DNA of 64,000 bases from Alphaproteobacteria bacterium. Lineage in GTDB: Bacteria; Pseudomonadota; Alphaproteobacteria; Micropepsales; Micropepsaceae. How positions within the stretch are numbered: position 1 is the first letter of the stretch; each line of letters starts with the position of its first letter. The stretch lies in contig WGNJ01000027.1 in assembly GCA_016124635.1 (NCBI GenBank), positions 1 to 64,000 of the forward strand, given 5' to 3'. Below, piece by piece: positions 1 through 11,000 of the stretch. Made by a program: the position numbers and the translations under genes. The notes beneath the pieces are model-generated. The model saw only the letters and a program-made list of their open reading frames with translations, ran no database searches and was not told the origin of the DNA.

Positions 1-293
1 CCGCGAAGCGCAAATGACTCCCCTCCTTTTCAAGGAGGGGTGCCCGAAGGGCGGGGTGGTTTCTTCGCAAGTAGAGTATCACCCACGCACGCAGCAACCC
101 CCTCCCCGCTTCGCGGTACTCCCCCTTGTCAGGGGGAGAGCTTATGTTTCAGCCGCGTATCACCTTAAATCCGCGAAGCGCAAATGACTCCCCTCCTTTT
201 CAAGGAGGGGTGCCCGAAGGGCGGGGTGGTTTCTTCGCAAGTAGAGTATCACCCACGCACGCAGCAACCCCCTCCCCGCTTCGCGGTACTCCC
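1..293. repeat. Direct repeat, two copies of 123 bp
   Basis: Bases 1-123 recur without a mismatch at 171-293, a period of 170 bp. After base 123 the copies diverge. Each copy carries a short hairpin (CCCCTCC, four-base loop, GGAGGGG) followed by a GC-rich tail. The first copy's flank adds a second small palindrome (CCCCCTTGTCAGGGGG) at 121-136. No convincing gene is seen in 1-560. The left copy starts at the window edge, so the array may continue outside. The structure resembles dispersed intergenic palindromic elements rather than a coding repeat; that reading is inference. Confidence 0.85.
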
Positions 294-560
294 ACTTGGC
301 AGTGTAGAGTTTGCGAATGTGGTGTCGCATTCTTTCACGGAGAGCTCCCGAGACAAGCCTGACGAAGCCGCACTCGCAGACAGCGATCGCTTTGGCCAGA
401 TTCCACGATCGAATCGGCATTTCACATCTTGCCTTCAAGTCATTCCGCGATCACCGGCCTGTTCCGGTCGACACCCGTTCGTTCTATACTGGTGGTCGAT
501 CGGTTCGTCACTCACCGACTCTCACACTCGACCACCATTCGCAGCATCCGGGACACGACC

Positions 561-1835
<1,275 letters not shown>

Positions 1836-1843
1836 GCGATTCG

Positions 1844-2368
1844 ATGCGACCGCGATCGATCGTCGAATTTCGAACCGCCGGGCATCGCTTTTGTCCGGCG
1901 GCTCTTGTCCTTCTGGCAATTATGGCTGGAGGCTGCGCGCCCGATTGGTCTGCGGACTATCCAGGGAAGTTTCAGCCGGTCACAGGCAAAATCACGCTGG
2001 ACGGCGAGCCGATTCCGCATGTTTTCGTGAGCTACGTTCCCGAGCGGGAGGGGGCGGTGCTTGGCTCGGGCGTCACGAACGATGCCGGGATCTATCGGAT
2101 CAGCTATCAGTCGGCCGTCGGTGCTCCGGCGGGCGATTATCGTGTGATTCTGTCGTATCGCACCAGCCCGAAAGGCGTGCCGATTTCGAAATCGATGGAT
2201 TCTTCGCTTCTGATGCCGCTGGAGTTGACCCAGGCCATTGAGAGACTTCCCGCGAAATATGCCACGCGCGACACGGTATTGAAAGCCAGGGTCGATAAGG
2301 GCGAGAACGTGATCGATTTCGAACTGGCGGGCCCGCTGCTGGCGGTGCCGGCGGATGCGCCGCGCTGA
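1844..2368 (+). CDS. Lipoprotein with transthyretin-like domain
   Basis: A 174-residue protein with a hydrophobic N-terminal segment ending in a lipobox-like IMAGGC at about residue 31, so probably a lipidated cell-envelope protein. The remainder looks like the small beta-sandwich (transthyretin or carboxypeptidase-regulatory-like) common in planctomycete lipoproteins: PVTGKITLDGEPIPHVFVSY followed by a GDYRVILSY strand. It begins 8 bp after the oxidoreductase stop on the same strand, so co-transcription is likely. Function unknown; a structural or binding role at the envelope is inference. Confidence 0.75.
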   Translation: MRPRSIVEFRTAGHRFCPAALVLLAIMAGGCAPDWSADYPGKFQPVTGKITLDGEPIPHVFVSYVPEREGAVLGSGVTNDAGIYRISYQSAVGAPAGDYRVILSYRTSPKGVPISKSMDSSLLMPLELTQAIERLPAKYATRDTVLKARVDKGENVIDFELAGPLLAVPADAPR

Positions 2369-2553
2369 TCGCAGGCCGTCATCGAGCATGGTCCATCGAA
2401 CGGATTCGAGCTGATGAATCGATTCGAAATCGCTTGAGATCGTGATTCCATCGTGATGGCCGACTTCGTCTGATGCGATCGAACGCGATCACGGGGAATC
2501 ATCGAAGAAACGCGGGGCACAGTGAAATTCGAAATGGACTCGAACGAAATTTC

Positions 2554-3834
2554 ATGAAGATCGAAAAAGGCCGCAAATATCGCCGAATCCTGCCCAAGCT
2601 GGCGCTGGCGATCTTTTCGGCGATACTGAGCGTGATCCTGTTCGACCGGTGCATGGGGCTGGCCGGATTTCCTCGTGATTTCGTGCAGCTCGCCCATCCG
2701 CCCGGGTATCACCGGCCGATCCGAAATCTCGAAGCCAGCTATGAATTCCGCACCAATTCGCAAGGGCTGCGCAATCGCGAGACGCCTCTGGCCAAACCTG
2801 GCGGCTTTTTCCGCGTGTTCGTCTCCGGCGATTCCTTTACGGAAGGCGAGCTGATCGCCGACGGCAATCGCTGGAGTGACTTGCTGCAAGCCCGCTTCGA
2901 AAGGCCCGGCCGGCGTTTCGAAGTCGTCAATGGCGGCATCGCAGGCAGCGGTCCGATGACCTATGCAGGCCTGTTTCGTCAGATCGGAGTGCGTTACGAG
3001 CCCGATTTGTGGCTGATCATGATCTTCCCGAACGACCTGCAGGACACGCCGCTGCGTATCGAAAAACTCTCCAGCGGAATTTATCGCGAAGCTCGCACGG
3101 GCCGAATCTCCCGGCTCGCCAGCCGGTTCGTGCCGCATGTCGTCGCCCAGATCAAGGCGATATTGCATTTCCGTAATCGGAATGAGCAGGCAAGCGTTTC
3201 CGACCTGAAGGCGGCCATGCTTCGGCAGGTCGAAGTCGGAGCGGTGTCACGAGATCGCTTCGAAACCTGGCTGAAAAACGTGCCGCCGGAACTGATCGAG
3301 GCCGCCGACCAGGGCCGGTTCAATGCGTTCACGCTTACCCAGGGGCTGCTTCAGCCTGATTTGTGGGTGAATTCCCTGGACCTGGGAAGCGACGAAGCCC
3401 GTACCCGCCTGGCCAACATGCGGATGATCCTGACCGACGCGCTGCGCGAAGCCCGGACCGAAGGAATCGCCACGGCCGTCGTCTATGCTCCGGTGCGGTT
3501 CCAGTACGATCCGGCATCGACCACGGGCAAAGACCCCTGGAGCCTCGCCGGGGCCGAGATCCGCCCCGAATGGCTGACATCGGACTCGAATCTGCAGCGT
3601 GAGCTGGCGAAGCTGGCTGATGATCTCGACGTGCCGTTTCTGGATCTGACCGCCCGGTTCCGAACGCTGTCGCCCGAAGAAGCCCACGCAACGACGTTTC
3701 GCTACGATTTTCACTGGAGCGATCTGGGCCATCGGCTTGTGGCCGAATGGATCGGACAGTGGCTCCATTCGACTCGATCCATTCCAGGACGTTCGACCGA
3801 GGCTCATTTCGAACCGACCGTGCGCAAAGAATGA
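2554..3834 (+). CDS. Membrane-anchored SGNH/GDSL hydrolase-like protein
   Basis: A 426-residue protein with one N-terminal transmembrane helix (about residues 10-30, LALAIFSAILSVILF) and an exported SGNH domain. Block I is visible as SGDSFTEGE (GDS at 92-94), a block III-like asparagine lies in FPNDLQDTP, and the block V dyad is DFHWSDLGH (Asp385, His388-type). These are the catalytic residues of SGNH esterases and O-acyltransferase partners. The ATG at 2554 places the membrane helix close to the N-terminus; in-frame starts exist from 2473. Substrate unknown; deacetylation or acylation of an envelope glycan is a reasonable guess only. Confidence 0.75.
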   Translation: MKIEKGRKYRRILPKLALAIFSAILSVILFDRCMGLAGFPRDFVQLAHPPGYHRPIRNLEASYEFRTNSQGLRNRETPLAKPGGFFRVFVSGDSFTEGELIADGNRWSDLLQARFERPGRRFEVVNGGIAGSGPMTYAGLFRQIGVRYEPDLWLIMIFPNDLQDTPLRIEKLSSGIYREARTGRISRLASRFVPHVVAQIKAILHFRNRNEQASVSDLKAAMLRQVEVGAVSRDRFETWLKNVPPELIEAADQGRFNAFTLTQGLLQPDLWVNSLDLGSDEARTRLANMRMILTDALREARTEGIATAVVYAPVRFQYDPASTTGKDPWSLAGAEIRPEWLTSDSNLQRELAKLADDLDVPFLDLTARFRTLSPEEAHATTFRYDFHWSDLGHRLVAEWIGQWLHSTRSIPGRSTEAHFEPTVRKE

Positions 3835-4089
3835 TCTTTTTTCGGCAGTGTTCCTGCATGAGAACAAGGAGCCCGTACTGAGTCGAAGCGGACTGCGCGT
3901 CGATCGATAAACGGCAGGACGCATGCCGAACAGGCTTGAAATTATGGACAAGTTCCGCGAGGATCGAGGCGATCGAAGTCGGCGCGAACGCAGCGACGTG
4001 CCTGTGGATCGACTCCGGTTCGCAATCGATCGCGATTCATCGGAATCATTGACGAATTCGAGCCTTGATATCCGGAAACGGAACGTGAC

Positions 4090-5466
4090 GTGCTCCAATA
4101 CGACCTGATCGTTATCGGCGGAGGCAAGGGGGGCAAAACGCTCGCAGTCTCCCAGGCCAGAGCAGGCCGTCGAGTTGCCCTGATCGAAAAGGGCATGATC
4201 GGCGGGTCATGCATCAACGTCGCCTGCATTCCGACCAAAACACTGATTCAATCCGCGAAAGTGGCGGAACTGGTCACCCGTGCGGAAAGATTCGGAATCC
4301 GTCTGGCTTTCGACGGCGTGGAATTCGCCAGCGTCAGGCAACGCAAAGACTCGGTCGTTTCCGAAATGATCGGTCGAAACCGAAAGGTCTTCGATTCCTC
4401 GGGCATGGATTTCGTACTGGGCAGGGCAAGCTTTTCAGGCCTGAAGGAAATCGAAGTCACTTCGGCGGATGGCGAAATCCGCTCAATGACGGCAGATACG
4501 ATCGTCGTCAATACAGGCACGCGTCCAGCGGTGCCCGCGATCCCGGGCCTGGATCCGGTTCGGCCGCTGGATAGCGCTTCGATTCAAAACCTCGACCGGC
4601 TGCCTGAGCATCTCGTGATTCTGGGCGGTGGTGTGATCGGGTGCGAATTCGCGCAGCTTTTCAGACGACTGGGCAGCCGCGTCACGATGATCGACAGAAA
4701 TGCCAGGTTTCTGCCGCGTGAGGAACCGGAGATCGGATCCGCAGCGCTTGGAGTCTTTCAGGAAGAGGGGATCGAAGTCCGTCTCGGTGCTTCATTCGAG
4801 GCGGTCGCGGGTCAATCCGGCGATTCGGTCGAAGTCAGCATCCGTACGGCTTCGGGCGAGGAAACCATCGCCGGCACGCACCTGCTGACCGCACTCGGGC
4901 GCGTGCCGAACACCGGCGAATTGAATGCCCCGGCGACGGGGCTGGAACTTGACGAACGGGGTTATGTGCGTGTCGACGAATTTCTGAGAACGAGCGTTCC
5001 GGGCATTTGGGCCATCGGCGACGTGACGGGCGGTCCGCAATTCACCCACGCCTCGCTCGACGATTATCGCATCGTCGCAGCGAATCTGCGTGGCGAATCC
5101 CGGTCCACGAGAAACCGGCTCATGCCCTACACGATCTTTATCGATCCTGAACTGGGCCGTGTCGGCATGACCGAAGCCCAGGCCCGAAAAGCGGGACACA
5201 CGGTTCGAGTCGCGACGCTACCGGCCGCTGCCGTTCCCCGGGCCGTGACGATGGGCGAAACGCAAGGGCTGCTCAAAGCCGTCGTCGATGAACCGACCGA
5301 CAAGATCCTTGGATTTTCAGGTCTCTGCGCCGCCGGGGGCGAAGTCATGGCCGTGGTTCAGATGGCCATACAGGGCGGCTTGTCGGCATCGCAGGTACGT
5401 GACACAGTCTTTTCCCACCCGACGATGGCCGAAGCCCTGGGCGATCTTTTCTCTCGACTGGATTGA
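4090..5466 (+). CDS. FAD-dependent pyridine nucleotide-disulfide oxidoreductase
   Basis: A 458-residue flavoprotein of the dihydrolipoamide dehydrogenase/mercuric reductase group. It has an N-terminal FAD site (DLIVIGGGKGGKTLA), the redox-active pair C41-x4-C46 in GGSCINVACIPTK, a central NAD(P) site (LGGGVIGCEFAQLFRRLG), a second FAD motif (PGIWAIGDVTGGPQFTH) and the dimerisation-domain dyad HPTMAE (His443, Glu448). All catalytic elements are intact. It starts with GTG at 4090. No E1/E2 dehydrogenase subunits or mer genes are nearby, so the partner (lipoyl protein, small disulfide or metal) cannot be named. Confidence 0.85.
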   Translation: MLQYDLIVIGGGKGGKTLAVSQARAGRRVALIEKGMIGGSCINVACIPTKTLIQSAKVAELVTRAERFGIRLAFDGVEFASVRQRKDSVVSEMIGRNRKVFDSSGMDFVLGRASFSGLKEIEVTSADGEIRSMTADTIVVNTGTRPAVPAIPGLDPVRPLDSASIQNLDRLPEHLVILGGGVIGCEFAQLFRRLGSRVTMIDRNARFLPREEPEIGSAALGVFQEEGIEVRLGASFEAVAGQSGDSVEVSIRTASGEETIAGTHLLTALGRVPNTGELNAPATGLELDERGYVRVDEFLRTSVPGIWAIGDVTGGPQFTHASLDDYRIVAANLRGESRSTRNRLMPYTIFIDPELGRVGMTEAQARKAGHTVRVATLPAAAVPRAVTMGETQGLLKAVVDEPTDKILGFSGLCAAGGEVMAVVQMAIQGGLSASQVRDTVFSHPTMAEALGDLFSRLD

Positions 5467-5530
5467 ACTCGCTTCATCCGGCATACGTCGCAACTCGAGC
5501 GAGTCATGGCCGTTCGGATGAGTGAATCGA

Positions 5531-6985
5531 TCAATTCGTTTCGCCGGGTGTGACTTTCGTCGCTTTGAGCCGGGCGAGCATCAGGGCCATTTCCCGGGGA
5601 ATGTGCCGCGCGCCTGCGAACAGCACGACTCCGGAGAGGAAAACCGCCGGCACGGTGATAAGCAGCCCGGCCGTCAGGTTGCGGAAGCCCTTGCCGTCGG
5701 GCGATGGGGTCGGGGTGGCCCCGATCGACTGAAGCAGCCCGCCGAACGACGTTTTCATGAGTTCCGGATCGCCGAAGGTGTCGGAGAAATAGCCGACGAG
5801 CGGGTTCGACCAGACATCGCCGAGGAAGTGAATCGAAAACAGCGAGATGGCGAATGCGGCCGAACGGAGCGTGGGCGGAATCACGTTGGCGATCACGGCG
5901 TTGCAGGGGCCGATGTTCATGAACAGGAACATTTCGGCGATGAACAGGCTGGCGAGCGTGACTGGCTCGCTTTTGGCGAGCAGGGCTGCGATGAGGAACG
6001 GGATGGCCGCGAACATGGCCGTGCCGGGGATCCAGAAGAGCCACTTCGGGTTCTTCTTGCCGAGCCTGTCACCGAGCCAGCCGCCGATCGACATGCCCAG
6101 AATCGACGAACCCGCCGTGATCAGGCCGAGAGTCGAAGTCGCCCGCACTTTCTCGAAGCCTTTGACTTCGGTCAGGAACGTCGCCGCCCAGAGGCCGAGA
6201 GCACCGATGGCGAACGTGAACATCGCCATGCCGAAGACGGAATACGTGTAAGACGAATTGACGAGCAGGTCGCGATAGTCGGCCCCGCTGGCGCCCTGGC
6301 GTTCGGCGGCCTTGAGTTTGGCGGTGTCGACGCCTTCGCTGGCGCCGCGGATCGGTTCGGGCAGAAACAGGGCGCAAAATGCCGCGATCAGGCCGGGAAT
6401 GCCGGAAATGAGGAACGCGATGCGCCAGCCTTCCATACCGGGAATCAAGCCGCCGCCGTGTTTGGCGATATAACCGCCCAGGGCCATGCCGATCGCCCCG
6501 CCCAGCGGAATCGCCAGCGTGAAGAACGACATCACGCGTGACCGCGAGCCACGTGCGAAGACGTCAGCCAGCAGAGCAGGGGCCAGGACGCCGTAAGTGG
6601 CTTCGCCGATGCCGAGGAAAGCCCGGGCCAGGCCGACATGGCTCGCCGAATCGGCGAAGGCCGTGCCGACTGTCGCCAGACTCCAGACACCCACGCCAAG
6701 AGCCAGCAGATAAGTGCGCCGATAGCGGTCGCCGGCCCAGCCGACGAACGGGCTGAAGGCCGAATAGCTGATCAGGAAATAGGTCGCCAGCAGGCCGCCC
6801 TGCGTGTCGTTCATCGAAAACGTCGACTGGATTTCCGGAAGGACGGCGTTGAGCACGTACCGGTCGACATAGTCGATCAGGTTCATGGCGAACAGAACGC
6901 CGAACATCCGCAGGGCGAATTCGCGAGAGTAGATCCGCGTCGTGTCGTCGGACTCAGGGCCGAGCGTGTCGGTGGCAGGCATCAT
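5531..6985 (-). CDS. MFS transporter, spinster-like
   Basis: A 484-residue polytopic membrane protein with about twelve hydrophobic helices. Signature loops support the major facilitator superfamily: DYVDRYVLNAVLPEI in helix 1 and GWAGDRYRRTYLLALGVGVW between helices 2 and 3. The overall pattern resembles spinster-type (Spns-like) members often annotated as organic solute or hexuronate carriers. An ATG at 6985 is chosen; a TTG at 6997 is an alternative start with a GAAGGA just upstream. It converges with the flavoprotein gene and shares the strand of the two genes to its right. Substrate unknown. Confidence 0.82.
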   Translation of the reverse strand: MMPATDTLGPESDDTTRIYSREFALRMFGVLFAMNLIDYVDRYVLNAVLPEIQSTFSMNDTQGGLLATYFLISYSAFSPFVGWAGDRYRRTYLLALGVGVWSLATVGTAFADSASHVGLARAFLGIGEATYGVLAPALLADVFARGSRSRVMSFFTLAIPLGGAIGMALGGYIAKHGGGLIPGMEGWRIAFLISGIPGLIAAFCALFLPEPIRGASEGVDTAKLKAAERQGASGADYRDLLVNSSYTYSVFGMAMFTFAIGALGLWAATFLTEVKGFEKVRATSTLGLITAGSSILGMSIGGWLGDRLGKKNPKWLFWIPGTAMFAAIPFLIAALLAKSEPVTLASLFIAEMFLFMNIGPCNAVIANVIPPTLRSAAFAISLFSIHFLGDVWSNPLVGYFSDTFGDPELMKTSFGGLLQSIGATPTPSPDGKGFRNLTAGLLITVPAVFLSGVVLFAGARHIPREMALMLARLKATKVTPGETN

Positions 6986-7021
6986 GGCGTGCGACAAGTC
7001 CTTCGTCAGCGAATGAATGGA

Positions 7022-8014
7022 TCAAGGTACGAGCCTGTTGAGAATGGGGTCCAGAATATCACGCCGCCCCAAACCCGTCAGCAGCGATTCGGGAATTCCC
7101 GATTCGCCCCAGCAGGCACCAGCCAGTTGCCCGCACACGGCGCCGGTCGTATCGGCATCGTCGCCCAGATTGACGGCCTTCAGCACGGCCGCTTCGAAAG
7201 TCTTCGAAGTGTCGAACGCCCAAAGGGCCGCTTCAAGACACGCGACGACGTGGCCGCTGCCCCGAATTTCGCTCTCCCGTTTCTTGCGCCATGAGCCCGC
7301 GACGACATCTGCGATCAGCGGATCGAGCTTGTGATACGCCGCAAGTCCTTTCCAGGCCGGCCACTTCGGGTCGAGCACCATGGCTTTCGTTTCGCCCTGG
7401 ATCAGGCCGGCCATGATCAGGGCCATGGCCGCACAGGCCGAAACGCACTGGGAGCTGCCATGGGTGGGCAGACTCGAATCGGCGGCACGGTCGATCAAAG
7501 TGCGCAAATCTTGCGGATAATGATGGGCGAAAGCGATCGGCACCGGTGCCAGCCGCATGATCGACCCGTTGCCGCTGGTGCGTTCGTGAGTCGGCCCGGA
7601 ATTTCTGGGGTCGCCGGTCTCTTCGAACCTGTGCAGGGCACTGCCCGTGGTGAGCCCGATATCGAAACACCGGCCGTTCACGGAATACCGGCCGGTTCGA
7701 TACCAATCGACATAGCGCCGGGCCTGGTCTTCAAGGTCCCAGCCGGCCTCTGCGATGCTGTCGGCCATAGCCAGGGCCATGCTCGTATCGTCGGTCCACT
7801 CACCGGCCTCGATCCGGTGCGGGCCGCCGCCGCGATAGCCCGTGACCGGTTCGAAATAGCCCCGGCTGCGGAACTCCACGGCCGAGCCCAGCGCGTCGCC
7901 GATGGCCAGGCCCAGCAAGGCCCCGCGCTTGCGGTCTCGAACGCTGGCTTCGTCGGGTTTCGAGTTGTCGTCGGCGTTCATCAGCCGCTCTCGTTTCTTT
8001 CGCCACCACATCAT
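7022..8014 (-). CDS. ADP-ribosylglycohydrolase family protein
   Basis: A 330-residue member of the DraG/ARH family, which removes ADP-ribose from proteins or small molecules using two magnesium ions. The metal-binding motifs are visible in order: GDALGSAVEF near the N-terminus, GEWTDDTSMALAMAD, and GDDADTTGAVCGQLAGA near the C-terminus. Its ATG overlaps the stop codon of the upstream dehydrogenase in an ATGA arrangement (8011-8014), so the two are probably translationally coupled. The target is unknown. The first 12 residues are poorly family-like, so translation might begin at a slightly later methionine. Confidence 0.88.
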   Translation of the reverse strand: MMWWRKKRERLMNADDNSKPDEASVRDRKRGALLGLAIGDALGSAVEFRSRGYFEPVTGYRGGGPHRIEAGEWTDDTSMALAMADSIAEAGWDLEDQARRYVDWYRTGRYSVNGRCFDIGLTTGSALHRFEETGDPRNSGPTHERTSGNGSIMRLAPVPIAFAHHYPQDLRTLIDRAADSSLPTHGSSQCVSACAAMALIMAGLIQGETKAMVLDPKWPAWKGLAAYHKLDPLIADVVAGSWRKKRESEIRGSGHVVACLEAALWAFDTSKTFEAAVLKAVNLGDDADTTGAVCGQLAGACWGESGIPESLLTGLGRRDILDPILNRLVP

Positions 8015-11000
8015 TGACCCGCTGCCGGCTTTGCCGGAGAAGTTTCCTTGAGGGTCGCCAGATAGGCCAGAAGGTCGGCGAAGTCCTTCGGCTGAAGGCC
8101 TTCGGCAAGACCATTGGGCATGATCGAAACATCCGCCGGGCGGCGTTCCTCGATGTCGGCCAGAGGGATCCTCACCCGTTTGGCGTCGGCATCCTCGATT
8201 TCGATCGCCTCGGGTGTTTCGGCCTTGAGCACGCCCGTCAGCACGCGGCCGTCGTGGGTCGCGACGATCTGTGACTCATACCCCGATGCGATCTTGGCCG
8301 AGGGATACAGGATCGAAGTGGCGATCTCTTCGGCCGTGTATTTGCCCGCGATGCCGGTCAGGTCGGGGCCGACGGCTCCGCCTGTTCCGCCCACGGCATG
8401 GCACTTCACGCAGGCCAGGCCGTTCACGTCGGCGAAGAGCTTCTGCCCGCGGGCGGCATCGCCCTGGTCGGCCAACGCCTTCTTGCGGAATTCCTCGGCG
8501 TCGAACTGGCCAGGGGCCGGGCCTTCGAGGAACGCGTATTCGCCTGGTTCCGTCACCCCTGCCGAAAACTGCCAGGGGCCGCCCGTGTTGCCGCACTTGA
8601 CGATCACCCGATTCGGCCCGGCTTTCAGCGTCACCTCGATCGTATCGGCATCCGCCTGCCAGCCGCGGTCGCTCTTGTAATCATAGACCTGGGCACCATT
8701 GAGCCAGACGGTCATGGTGTCGTCCGAACCGACTACCAGCTTCGCCTTGCGGGCCGATTCGCTCGTGACGTCAGCGACGGCGATGGCATAGACTTCGCCT
8801 TCCGGGCCAAGCAGCTTCGCCAGGTCGACCATGCCGTCGCTGTGCTCGGTCTTCTCGGCTTTCCATTCGACATTCGCGCCTTTACGGCCCACAAGCGGCT
8901 TCGAAAAGTCGATCGTGGCGGCCGGATCGACAGCGACCGGGTCCGCCTTCGCGAACGGGCCGACAATATGCCAGTCCTTCAGTGGCACGGGCCGTTCGAA
9001 GATCTTCCGCAGCTCCGGCAGGGCATTGCTCGGCAATTCCTTGCGGGCGGCCAGACGTTCCATCACGGGGATCGCGGCCGTTCGGATCCTGGCGAGAGCC
9101 CCGGCGCTGGCCCGCCGCAGTTGCGGGTTCCGTTCGGTGAGCCCGGCCAGATAGACCCTGGCGGCCCGTTCGTCCGGAATTTCCGCAAGTGCTGCCATCG
9201 CTTCGTATTTCGTGTCCTTGTCAGACGATTTTTCGATCAGGGCCGGCACGCTCGATTTGTCCTGGATCCGCCCGATCGCGGCAATCGCGGCCTTGACGAC
9301 AGTCAAAGATGGATCCGACAGCCCTTTGCGAATCGTTTCGGTGGAAACCGCTTCCTTCGGATAATCGGCAAGCAGGTTCAGGGCCGCGATGCGCACATCG
9401 TCATTCTGGTCCGAAGCGACACCGGATATCGCCTGCAGCGAGCTTCTCACCGTCGTCTTGTCTTCCACCTTGCGCAGGGCTTCCAGGGCGGCGCTGACGG
9501 TTTTGGGGAACTGGTCCCGCCATGAGCCCTGAATCGCCCCCAGCAGGGCTTTCGTCGCGGTTTCGTCGCCGATCGCTCCGAGGGCCGCCATCGCCTGCGG
9601 GCCGACTTCCCGGACAGTCGCCAGGTCGGCCAGAGACGGCACGGCGTCCTTGTCCTTAAGAGCCGCCAGGGCCTCGATCACTTTCAGGCGGATCGGTGTT
9701 TCCTTGTAAGTCCGCAAGGCCACCCGCAAGACTTCCATCGCCTTCGCGTCTTTCGTTTCGGACACGGTCGAGATCGCCGCCAGGCGCACTTCGGGCGATG
9801 TGTCCGAAAGACGCTCCCGAAGCTGTTCCAGGACTTCGTTCGTGGCTTCCCACGGCAGCTCGCGCTGGGGGATCTTGCCGCGCGTCGGCCGCGTACCCCA
9901 CCAGGAGCCGTCCCAGGCAGGATATTTTTTGTCGACCTGTGCCAGATAGGTCACAGCCAGAGCCCGTTCGTCGACCGGTTTGGAAGCGTCGGCCGCGTAA
10001 CTGGCCAGGGCCTTGACCGCTTTCGGGTCGTACTGCTGCTCGAGCGTGACGAGCATCCCCTTTCGCACGGCGGCGTCGTTCGATGCCAGCCCAATCTTCG
10101 CGGCGTTTTCGAAATCGCCGATACGCCGCAGGGCCACCCTCGCCGCATAAGCCAGATACGGGTCGGAATCTCCCAGATGGGGTACGATGGCGGCCGAGGC
10201 GGAAGCATCACCCAGCCGGCCCAGGGCGATCAGGGCCTGAAGCCGCACCACTGGCGATTTGTCGCCCAGGGCTTTGATCAGCGGGTCATTCGCAATCGCC
10301 GCCTGCCGCAGGCCCATGGCCCGGGCGGCCTGGGCTCGCACGTCCTCGTCCGGGTCGTTCATCAGGCGGTCCAGAATCGGCATCGTGGCGTCGGGGCCGC
10401 CGCCAGCGATGCCTTCGAGCGTCCAGATCAGGTGTCGTTTCGCCAGTGCCGGCGTTTCGGTCGAAGCCAGGGCCGTCTGCAAGGCACGGACCGTTTCGGG
10501 GCTGTGGCCTTTCGCGATGATCGCATTCTGGGCCCGCATCCTGGCGCTGAAGGCCGGGTGCGACAGCCGCCGGATCGTGTCGGCCAGAGTATCGGTATTG
10601 AAGCCCGTCGGAACGCGCTCGGCCGGGATCTCCTTTGGCGTGATCGCGTAAATCCTGCCAAGCTTTTCGGTCTTGTTGTTCCAGCCGCCCATGGACCAGT
10701 CGGCGACATACATCGTGGTTCCGTCGTAAGACAGGGCCAGGTCGATCGGCCGGAAGCTGTCGACCTTGCCGGGCTTGACGAATTCGATCATTTCGCCGAT
10801 CTCGAACGACGCCCCCTTGGGCACGAACTTGAACCCGCGCACCTCGCGCTTGCCCCACTCGGCCCAGAAGGCCATGTCCCGATACCTCGCCGGCCAGACG
10901 TCGTCTTTGTAAACCACGCCGCCGCAAGGCGATCCGCCACCATATTCGGCGATCCGGTCCAGCATCCGGTGGCGGTTCTTGTGATAGTCATAGGCATAGC

